In this document: piece after piece, positions 1-5,137 of the stretch
Position numbering within the stretch: the stretch's first letter is position 1
Layout of the letters: each line of letters opens with the position of its first letter
Assembly: GCA_902803455.1 (NCBI GenBank)
Contig: CADCQC010000486.1
Span: forward strand, 1-5,137
Direction of reading: 5' to 3'
Length of the DNA stretch: 5,137 nt
From: an uncultured Prevotellaceae bacterium
GTDB lineage: Bacteria; Bacteroidota; Bacteroidia; Bacteroidales; Bacteroidaceae
Notes under the pieces: generated by a model
Databases searched by the model: none
Told to the model about the DNA's origin: nothing
What the model saw: the letters and a program-made list of their open reading frames with translations, nothing else
Translations under genes and position numbers: made by a program

Positions 1-298
1 AGAGACCAGGAAAGCCTTCGCCGCTGCCATCAAGGATGCCAAGACCATTCTTTGGAACGGTCCTGCTGGTGTGTTTGAGTTCGACAATTTCATTGGTGGT
101 TCCAAGGCTATTGCCGACGCCATTGCCGAGGCAACAGCCAATGGTGCCTTCTCTCTGATTGGCGGTGGCGACAGCGTAGCCTGTATCAATAAGTTCGGTA
201 TGGCCGACCAGGTGAGCTATATCTCCACTGGTGGTGGTGCATTGCTCGAGGCTATCGAAGGCAAAGTGCTTCCAGGCGTAGCCGCTATCGAAGCATAA
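1..298 (+). CDS. pgk: Phosphoglycerate kinase, C-terminal fragment (5' end outside window)
   Basis: This glycolytic enzyme moves phosphate between 1,3-bisphosphoglycerate and ADP, making ATP and 3-phosphoglycerate in the cytosol. The first whole codon is at base 2 and the frame runs open to TAA at 296-298, giving 98 residues of a protein that is normally about 400-420. Recognisable C-domain signatures are TILWNGPAGVFE near the start of the fragment, the nucleotide-loop GGGDSVA, then DQVSYISTGGGALLE and the usual ending GKVLPGVAAI. The GTG at 71 is the internal Val of GPAGVFE and not a start. The gene ends 22 bp before a strong terminator and converges on the rubrerythrin gene. No frameshift or unusual residue is visible. 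The identification is secure; only the N-terminal domain is missing because of the window edge. Confidence 0.97.
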   Translation, partial: ETRKAFAAAIKDAKTILWNGPAGVFEFDNFIGGSKAIADAIAEATANGAFSLIGGGDSVACINKFGMADQVSYISTGGGALLEAIEGKVLPGVAAIEA

Positions 299-320
299 AT
301 CATTATCCACTTAAATCCAT

Positions 321-357
321 AAAAAAGGTGCTCTCCATTTTGAAGAGCACCTTTTTT
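321..357. terminator. Bidirectional intrinsic terminator between pgk and rubrerythrin
   Basis: A perfect 14-bp inverted repeat (321-334 with 344-357) encloses a 9-nt loop. Its core is GGTGCTCT/AGAGCACC, flanked by six A on the left and six T on the right, so RNA from either strand forms a hairpin followed by a U-tract. It lies 22 bp after the pgk stop and 15 bp from the end of the converging rubrerythrin gene. It therefore probably ends both transcripts. Confidence 0.93.
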
Positions 358-372
358 ATTGTTATCAAAGGC

Positions 373-930
373 TTATTTCTTGAAGAGTCGCTTATAAAGT
401 CCTTCAAATCCTGCGCAATGGCGTGCCTCGTCCTTTGCCATCTCATGCACGGTGTCGTGAGTAGCATCCATATTGGCTTTTTTGGCATTTCTTGCGATAC
501 GGAACTTGTCCTCACAAGCTCCTCTCTCAGCAGCGATACGTGCCTCAAGATTGCTCTTGGTGTCGCCTAAGACATCTCCCAGGAGTTCAGCAAATTTGGC
601 AGCATGCTCAGCCTCCTCAAAAGCATATCTCTTGAAAGCCTCAGCCACCTCGGGATACCCCTCTCTATCGGCCTGACGGCTCATAGCCAGATACATGCCG
701 ACCTCTCCACACTCCCCATTGAAGTGATTGAGCAGGTCCTTGATCATCTCCTCGTCAGCTCCTTCTTTTCTGGCAGCCCCCAGTTCGTGAACAGTAGCAA
801 ACGGCTGTTCGTCTCCTTCTACCACCTCATTGAATTTTGAAGCAGGTGCTTTACAGATAGGACATCTCTCAGGTGGTTCTGTACCTTCATGAATATAACC
901 ACAGACAGTGCAAATAAATTTTTTCTTCAT
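373..930 (-). CDS. rbr: Reverse-type rubrerythrin (N-terminal rubredoxin + diiron ferritin-like domain)
   Basis: This is a cytosolic non-haem iron peroxidase that reduces H2O2 to water with electrons ultimately from NAD(P)H through rubredoxin-type centres; it is typical of anaerobes. The protein has 185 residues. Residues 1-30 form a rubredoxin domain with C7-x2-C10 and C23-P-x-C26 as Fe(SCys)4 ligands. About residues 60-180 form a four-helix ferritin-like domain with GECGE (E73/E76), E106-x2-H109, E135 and E168-x2-H171. The domain order is the reverse of classical rubrerythrin, as in clostridial 'reverse rubrerythrin' NADH peroxidases. Where classical rubrerythrin has its second third-helix Glu (Glu97 in Desulfovibrio) this protein has Ala138, which I recall as typical of the reverse type. 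The start is ATG 928-930; upstream is A-rich without a Shine-Dalgarno, normal for Bacteroidota. It diverges from carB and converges on pgk. It is not a nigerythrin or classical C-terminal-rubredoxin rubrerythrin. Confidence 0.95.
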   Translation of the reverse strand: MKKKFICTVCGYIHEGTEPPERCPICKAPASKFNEVVEGDEQPFATVHELGAARKEGADEEMIKDLLNHFNGECGEVGMYLAMSRQADREGYPEVAEAFKRYAFEEAEHAAKFAELLGDVLGDTKSNLEARIAAERGACEDKFRIARNAKKANMDATHDTVHEMAKDEARHCAGFEGLYKRLFKK

Positions 931-1014
931 AATACGGTTGTTTTGATGTTAACAAAAAATAGTGATATAGATTCGTCTGATTTATCAAGCGTGATATTTC
1001 TTATTATGTGATTG

Positions 1015-1022
1015 CAAATATA
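1015..1022 (-). promoter_or_regulatory. Candidate Bacteroidetes -7 element for rubrerythrin
   Basis: Read on the minus strand the bases are TATATTTG, an exact match to the Bacteroidetes primary-sigma -7 consensus TAnnTTTG. Transcription would begin a few bases on, leaving a leader of roughly 75-80 nt before ATG 930. No exact TTTG -33 box sits at the usual spacing; the nearest is TTTC (1045-1048) with a 22-bp spacer. The call therefore rests on the -7 box and position alone. Confidence 0.4.
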
Positions 1023-1245
1023 ATAAAAATATCAACCGTGAGTAGAAATATGTCATTTTTTTAACATTTTTTTCTCTCGTAAGAACTATTAGTCATCCAC
1101 ATACAGTAAAAGGGCATGTCCCACTTGGTAGATTCACTCTGAAATTAAGTTGACAAATCAATCAGAAAAGGCGTCACATAAATATTTTTTTGCATAAAAG
1201 TACTCAAAATAATAACAAAATGATTCTTATATGCAGATTTTTGTG

Positions 1246-1253
1246 TAATTTTG
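1246..1253 (+). promoter_or_regulatory. Candidate Bacteroidetes -7 element for carB
   Basis: TAATTTTG matches the TAnnTTTG -7 consensus exactly. It lies 48 bp before the carB ATG, so a start site near 1258-1262 would give a leader of about 40 nt. The -33 region (about 1221-1226) has no TTTG. The in-frame TTG at 1251 falls inside this element, which argues against using it as the carB start. Confidence 0.55.
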
Positions 1254-1301
1254 CACCCCAAAGGAAACGAGTCAATTTTTTTGCATCAATATCCATCAAA
1301 A

Positions 1302-4300
1302 ATGAAGAAACTATCCAAAGTTTTAGTTCTCGGAAGTGGTGCGCTGAAGATAGGTCAAGCCGGTGAATTTGACTACTCCGGTTCTCAGGCCCTCAAAGCG
1401 CTCCGCGAGGAAGGCATCTCCAGCGTGCTTGTGAATCCTAACATTGCGACCATCCAGACGAGTGAAGGAATCGCTGACGTAGTGTACTTTCAGCCTGTGA
1501 CGCCCCATTTTGTCACAGAAATCATCAAGAAAGAACGTCCCGACGGCATTCTTCTTGCGTTTGGTGGGCAAACAGCGCTCAACTGTGGAACAGAGCTTTA
1601 TCTGAACGGTACTTTGAAAGAATATGGTGTAGAAGTGCTCGGCACGAGCGTTGAAGCCATCATGAATACCGAAGACCGTGACCTCTTTGTCCGTAAGCTC
1701 AACGAAGTAGATCTGAAGACCCCAGTGAGCCATGCAGTAGAAAACATGGAAGACGCCCTATCAGCCGCCCGCGAGATCGGATTCCCCATCATGATCCGCT
1801 CCGCCTACGCCCTTGGCGGTCTTGGTTCCGGTCTATGCAATAATGAGGACAGTTTCAAGGAAATTGCAGAAAGCGCTTTCACTTTCGCTCCCCAGATATT
1901 GGTAGAAGAGAGTCTGAAAGGTTGGAAAGAGATAGAATTTGAAGTCATCCGTGATGCCAAAGACCGTTGTTTCACCGTAGCCTCTATGGAGAACTTCGAT
2001 CCCCTTGGCATTCATACCGGCGAGTCGATTGTGGTAGCCCCCACCTGTTCACTCAGCGAATCCCAAGTGAGCATGCTTCAGGAGCTGTCCATCCGTTGTG
2101 TGAAACATCTTGGAATCGTGGGTGAGTGCAACATTCAGTTTGCCTTCAATGCTGAGACCAACGACTACCGTATTATAGAGATCAATGCGCGTCTGTCGCG
2201 CTCCTCCGCCCTTGCATCAAAGGCCACAGGTTATCCCTTGGCATTTGTTGCCGCAAAAATCGCTTTGGGCTACACACTGGATCAAATTGGAGAAATGGGA
2301 ACGCCCAACTCCGCTTATGAAGCCCCGAGCCTTGACTACATGATCTGTAAGATACCCCGTTGGGACCTGACCAAGTTTGCCGGTGTCAGCCGTCAGATCG
2401 GCTCATCCATGAAATCCGTTGGTGAGATTATGAGTATTGGCCGCACCTTTGAGGAAATGATCCAGAAAGGTCTCCGTATGATCGGTCAAGGAATGCATGG
2501 TTTTGTGGGCAATGACCACACCAAATTTGAGAATCTGGAAGACTCCCTTGCCAACCCCACAGATTTACGTATTTTTGCCATAGCCCAAGCCCTTGAGGAA
2601 GGTTATACGGTAGATCGTATAGAGGAGCTGACCAAGATAGACAAATGGTTTATCTCCCGCCTGAAACGCATTGTAGACCTGAAGAACCAATTGCTCACCT
2701 ACAACAAGTTGGAAGACCTGAGTGATGATTTCCTGCAGGAAGTGAAGGCAGCCGGTTTCAGCGATTTCCAGATAGCCCGTTTTGTGCTGAAGCCCACCCA
2801 TGGTAACATGGAGAAAGAAAATCTCGCTGTGCGCAAGAACCGTCAGTCACGCGGTATTTTGCCAGCAGTGAAGCGTATCAACACGGTAGCCAGTGAGCAT
2901 CCCGAACTGACCAACTATCTCTATTTCACCTACAACACCCCACCGATTCACGATATTCCTTATTATAAGAACGAGAAATCCGTAGTGGTCATGGGCAGTG
3001 GCGCCTACCGTATCGGTTCGAGTGTGGAATTCGACTGGTGTTCGGTCAATGCCATCAACACCGCCCGCAAGTTGGGTTACAAGTCCATCATGATCAACTA
3101 CAATCCCGAGACTGTATCTACCGATTATGACATGTGCGACAGGCTCTATTTCGATGAGTTGTCGTTGGAACGTGTGCTCGATGTGATCGAACTGGAACAG
3201 CCACGCGGTGTGATTGTGAGCATGGGCGGTCAGATACCCAATAACCTTGCCATGAAGCTCCATCGCCAGGGCGTGCCCATTCTTGGCACCAGTCCGGTGA
3301 ATATTGACCGCGCAGAGAACCGAGACAAATTCTCAGCGATGCTCGACAAGCTTGGAGTAGACCAACCCGCCTGGCGTGCACTGACCTCCTTTGAGGATAT
3401 CAAGGAATTTGTCAATCACGTAGGTTATCCAGTACTTGTGCGTCCCTCCTATGTGTTGAGCGGAGCCGCCATGAATGTTTGCTATGACGATGAAGAACTG
3501 GCCCGCTTCCTCAGTAAAGCCACTGAGGTGTCGAAGGAATATCCGGTAGTGGTGAGCCAGTTTATGCAGGAGACCAAGGAAATCGAGTTTGATGCCGTGG
3601 CCGACAAGGGTGAGATTGTGGAATATGCCATCAGCGAGCATATTGAGTATGCAGGTGTCCACTCAGGTGACGCAACGATGGTGTTCCCCGCCCAGAACAT
3701 CTATTTCTCCACGATCCGTCAGATTAAGAAGATATCCCGCAAGATAGCTAAGGAACTGAACATCAGTGGTCCATTTAACATTCAATATCTGGCCAAGAAC
3801 AGAGAGGTGAAAGTGATTGAATGTAATTTACGAGCCTCACGTTCATTCCCCTTCGTGTCAAAGATTTTGAAGCGCAACTTTATTGAGACCGCCACGAAGA
3901 TCATGCTCGACGTGCCATACACGAAGCCCGACAGCTCAGAGTTTGACATCGACCGTATCGGTGTGAAGGCCAGTCAATTCTCCTTTGCCCGTCTTCAGAA
4001 TGCCGACCCCGTGTTGGGTGTTGACATGTCATCGACAGGTGAGGTAGGCTGTCTCGGCGACTCGATGGAGGAAGCCTTGCTGAACGCCTTGATTGCCACC
4101 GGCTACCGTTTGCCCGTTCGTTCGGAGCATCCCGCGATACTGATGAGTTCTGGTGGTGTGAAAGGAAAGGTCGACATGCTTGATCCAGCCCGTCTTCTCG
4201 ATCAGAACGGCTATCAGATCTATGCTACCGCCGGCACAGCCAAATTCTTGAATGACAATGGTGTGCATGCCACTGCAGTAGCATGGCCGGATGAGGAAGG

Positions 4301-4535
4301 CGACAACAACGTGATGGACCTGATCGCCGCCCACCGTTTTGCCCTAATCATCAACGTTCCCAAGAACAACACGAAACGAGAGTTGACCAACGGTTACCGT
4401 ATCCGCCGCGCCGCCATCGACCACAATATTCCATTGATGACCAATGTGCGTCTTGCCAAAGCATTTGTGATGGCTTTTGTCTCCATGGAAGAGAAAGACA
4501 TCCAGATCAAGAGTTGGCAGGAGTATAACTCATAA
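1302..4535 (+). CDS. carB: Carbamoyl-phosphate synthase large chain, eukaryote (CPS1/CAD)-like type
   Basis: This is the synthetase subunit that makes carbamoyl phosphate from bicarbonate, ammonia (from glutamine via CarA) and two ATP, feeding pyrimidine and arginine synthesis. The protein has 1077 residues (E. coli CarB 1073) and all four parts. The first ATP-grasp half (about 1-400) shows GQAGEFDYSG, R126, R166, G172-G173, E210, H238, Q279, E293 and N295. An oligomerisation region follows (about 400-555). The second ATP-grasp half (about 556-940) shows YRIGSSVEFDWC, R714, H787, Q828, E840 and N842. An MGS-like allosteric domain (about 940-1077) ends the protein. I matched catalytic positions to E. 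coli by eye and saw none missing. Diagnostic stretches (SAYALGGLGSG, GWKEIEFEV, NARLSRSSALASKATGYP, ECNLRASRSFPFVSK) follow animal CPS1/CAD more than E. coli. ATG 1302 is chosen because homologues begin MKKLSKVLVLGSG-like. The upstream TTG at 1251 lies in the promoter and its 17 extra residues look unrelated. There is no Shine-Dalgarno and no adjacent carA. Confidence 0.97.
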   Translation: MKKLSKVLVLGSGALKIGQAGEFDYSGSQALKALREEGISSVLVNPNIATIQTSEGIADVVYFQPVTPHFVTEIIKKERPDGILLAFGGQTALNCGTELYLNGTLKEYGVEVLGTSVEAIMNTEDRDLFVRKLNEVDLKTPVSHAVENMEDALSAAREIGFPIMIRSAYALGGLGSGLCNNEDSFKEIAESAFTFAPQILVEESLKGWKEIEFEVIRDAKDRCFTVASMENFDPLGIHTGESIVVAPTCSLSESQVSMLQELSIRCVKHLGIVGECNIQFAFNAETNDYRIIEINARLSRSSALASKATGYPLAFVAAKIALGYTLDQIGEMGTPNSAYEAPSLDYMICKIPRWDLTKFAGVSRQIGSSMKSVGEIMSIGRTFEEMIQKGLRMIGQGMHGFVGNDHTKFENLEDSLANPTDLRIFAIAQALEEGYTVDRIEELTKIDKWFISRLKRIVDLKNQLLTYNKLEDLSDDFLQEVKAAGFSDFQIARFVLKPTHGNMEKENLAVRKNRQSRGILPAVKRINTVASEHPELTNYLYFTYNTPPIHDIPYYKNEKSVVVMGSGAYRIGSSVEFDWCSVNAINTARKLGYKSIMINYNPETVSTDYDMCDRLYFDELSLERVLDVIELEQPRGVIVSMGGQIPNNLAMKLHRQGVPILGTSPVNIDRAENRDKFSAMLDKLGVDQPAWRALTSFEDIKEFVNHVGYPVLVRPSYVLSGAAMNVCYDDEELARFLSKATEVSKEYPVVVSQFMQETKEIEFDAVADKGEIVEYAISEHIEYAGVHSGDATMVFPAQNIYFSTIRQIKKISRKIAKELNISGPFNIQYLAKNREVKVIECNLRASRSFPFVSKILKRNFIETATKIMLDVPYTKPDSSEFDIDRIGVKASQFSFARLQNADPVLGVDMSSTGEVGCLGDSMEEALLNALIATGYRLPVRSEHPAILMSSGGVKGKVDMLDPARLLDQNGYQIYATAGTAKFLNDNGVHATAVAWPDEEGDNNVMDLIAAHRFALIINVPKNNTKRELTNGYRIRRAAIDHNIPLMTNVRLAKAFVMAFVSMEEKDIQIKSWQEYNS

Positions 4536-4540
4536 ATCAA

Positions 4541-4570
4541 CGTTACAGCAGTGACCAATCTGCTATAACG
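4541..4570. other. Imperfect hairpin directly after carB
   Basis: CGTTA (4541-4545) pairs with TAACG (4566-4570) and AGCAG (4547-4551) with CTGCT (4560-4564). One C/A mismatch separates the two blocks, and the loop is 8 nt. It begins 5 bp after the carB stop and lacks a T-tract, so it is unlikely to terminate by itself. It may protect the 3' end of the carB message or simply be chance. Confidence 0.45.
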
Positions 4571-4582
4571 ACTAATAAATTC

Positions 4583-4612
4583 AAGAGGGATGCCCAATCG
4601 GACATCCCTCTT
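4583..4612. terminator. Bidirectional terminator between carB and the EF-G gene
   Basis: AAGAGGGATG (4583-4592) pairs perfectly with CATCCCTCTT (4603-4612). The stem continues past a C/A mismatch with two C-G pairs around a 4-nt loop (4596-4599). AT-rich arms (4578-4581 with 4614-4617) extend it below one mismatch. There is no long uninterrupted U-tract on either strand, but the GC-rich stem with AT-rich flanks between two converging genes makes a shared terminator the best reading. Confidence 0.75.
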
Positions 4613-4616
4613 AAAT

Positions 4617-4642
4617 TATTGTTGCGATCTATTGTTGCGATC
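4617..4642. repeat. Perfect 13-bp tandem duplication
   Basis: TATTGTTGCGATC occurs at 4617-4629 and is repeated without change or gap at 4630-4642. It lies between the carB/EF-G terminator and the EF-G stop codon at 4652, in non-coding DNA. Replication slippage is the simplest origin. No inverted repeats or transposase mark it as a mobile-element footprint. Confidence 0.9.
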
Positions 4643-4651
4643 AAAAAAGGA

Positions 4652-5137
4652 TTAATCTTCCTCAGCCAGTTCAGCCTCATGCTGTTTGATAAGAGCCTGC
4701 TGGATATCGTTGGGCACGAGTTCATAGCTTGCGAACGAAGTGGTGAAGGAAGCCCGTCCACCTGTAAGCGAACTCAGTGCTATACTGTAGTTAGCCAGTT
4801 CCTTGATAGGAATCTTAGCGTTCAGTTTCTGATAACCAGCCTCGCTATCCATACCCATAATGATAGCACGGCGTCCTTGCAGGTCACCCATGACATCACC
4901 CATATAGTCGGCAGGCACGAGGACCTCCAGGTCATAGATAGGCTCCAACACTTTAGGACCAGCATCCTTGAAAGCCTTTGAGAAGGCATTACGTGCAGCG
5001 AGCATAAATGAAAGCTCGTTGGAGTCAACCGGGTGCATCTTACCATCATAGACGATAACACGTACGTCGCGCGCATAACTACCAGTCAGCGGTCCCTGCT
5101 CCATACGCTCCATGACACCCTTCAAGATAGCGGGCAT
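4652..5137 (-). CDS. fusA: Elongation factor G family protein, C-terminal fragment (probable EF-G2-like paralogue)
   Basis: EF-G moves tRNA and mRNA through the ribosome after peptide-bond formation, and helps recycle ribosomes. This fragment holds the last 161 residues of a protein of roughly 700 or more; the ATG at the right edge is an internal Met. Residues 1 to about 62 are the end of domain IV (GPLTGSYARDVRV, YDGKMHPVDSNE). Domain V follows from LEPIYDLEVLVP, with the hallmark YMGDVMGDLQGRR (78-90) and SLTGGRASFTTSF (123-135) before a charged tail ending AELAEED. Stop is TAA on the minus strand at 4652-4654. Domain V departs from canonical EF-G: KELANYSIALSSLTGGRA replaces the common EMFGYATxLRSxTQGRG-like segment. 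The gene also converges on carB rather than sitting with ribosomal protein genes, although its upstream side is not visible. I infer the second EF-G of Bacteroidota, but the GTPase domain that would decide this is outside the window. Confidence 0.9.
   Translation of the reverse strand: MPAILKGVMERMEQGPLTGSYARDVRVIVYDGKMHPVDSNELSFMLAARNAFSKAFKDAGPKVLEPIYDLEVLVPADYMGDVMGDLQGRRAIIMGMDSEAGYQKLNAKIPIKELANYSIALSSLTGGRASFTTSFASYELVPNDIQQALIKQHEAELAEED

Larger units (their letters stand above)
931..1301. other. Divergent intergenic control region, rubrerythrin / carB
   Basis: This 371-bp spacer is visibly more AT-rich than the flanking genes and carries no credible reading frame on either strand. 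It must hold the promoters for both divergent genes; one -7-like element for each direction is listed separately. The middle part (about 1030-1200) has T- and A-runs but no clear terminator, riboswitch fold, tRNA or repeat that I can support. There is no obvious carA remnant or leader peptide upstream of carB. An OxyR- or PerR-type site for rubrerythrin could be here, but I could not pick one out with confidence. Confidence 0.8.

Noticed and set aside
1150..1182. TTGACA followed by CATAAA, resembling an E. coli sigma-70 promoter
   Set aside because: The spacer is 21 bp, the -10 is poor, and Bacteroidota primary sigma does not use this -35/-10 pair.
1189..1210. Imperfect palindrome TTTTGCAT...CTCAAAA upstream of the carB promoter, reminiscent of an arginine-repressor box
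   Set aside because: Only about 14 of 22 positions are symmetric, and the half-site spacing does not fit the ArgR consensus. In such AT-rich DNA this can arise by chance.
1251..1301. Upstream in-frame TTG start extending carB by 17 residues
   Set aside because: The TTG lies inside the candidate -7 element, so it would precede the transcript start. The added residues do not resemble CarB N-termini, and ATG 1302 gives the expected beginning.
2847..3263. 138-residue open frame antisense to carB (and similar ones at 1323-1733 and 3333-3662)
   Set aside because: They lie fully within the securely identified carB gene, have compositions typical of antisense shadow frames, and show no recognisable domain or start context.
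4619..4981. 120-residue plus-strand frame over the EF-G end
   Set aside because: It is antisense to a clear EF-G domain IV/V sequence and resembles no family I know. It also overlaps the tandem repeat and sits next to the terminator.
1..5137. Search for a mobile element, CRISPR array, toxin-antitoxin, phage or novel defence module
   Set aside because: Housekeeping genes and short spacers account for nearly all of the window. No terminal inverted repeats, repeat-spacer arrays or unassigned genes remain.

Overview
The window looks like ordinary chromosomal housekeeping DNA from an anaerobic member of the Bacteroidota, most likely a Prevotella- or Bacteroides-type Bacteroidales. Three things point this way. 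The starts of the two complete genes have no Shine-Dalgarno sequence. The one good promoter candidate upstream of each of those starts matches the Bacteroidetes -7 element TAnnTTTG. The protein set also fits: an N-terminal-rubredoxin ('reverse') rubrerythrin and a divergent EF-G. Genus is an inference from protein flavour, not proven.

Layout, left to right. (1) The last 98 codons of phosphoglycerate kinase (pgk), + strand. (2) A strong, symmetric A-tract/stem/T-tract terminator shared with the converging next gene. (3) A complete reverse rubrerythrin, - strand. (4) A 371-bp AT-rich divergent control region with a candidate promoter facing each way. (5) A complete 1077-residue carbamoyl-phosphate synthase large chain (carB), + strand. 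(6) A 116-bp convergent spacer with two hairpins and a perfect 13-bp tandem duplication. (7) The C-terminal 161 residues of an EF-G family translation factor, - strand, running off the right edge.

The genes are not an operon. They are convergent/divergent single units for glycolysis, peroxide defence, pyrimidine/arginine precursor supply and translation. I see no mobile element, CRISPR array, tRNA/rRNA, phage gene or defence system, and no convincing new biological system.

The most interesting content lies in carB. Its sequence is far closer to the animal CPS1/CAD synthetase region than to E. coli CarB. Its C-terminal regulatory domain matches, from memory, most of the residues that bind N-acetylglutamate in human CPS1. 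It also stands without a carA next to it. The EF-G fragment looks like the second, non-canonical EF-G paralogue known from gut Bacteroides, but the diagnostic GTPase domain lies outside the window.
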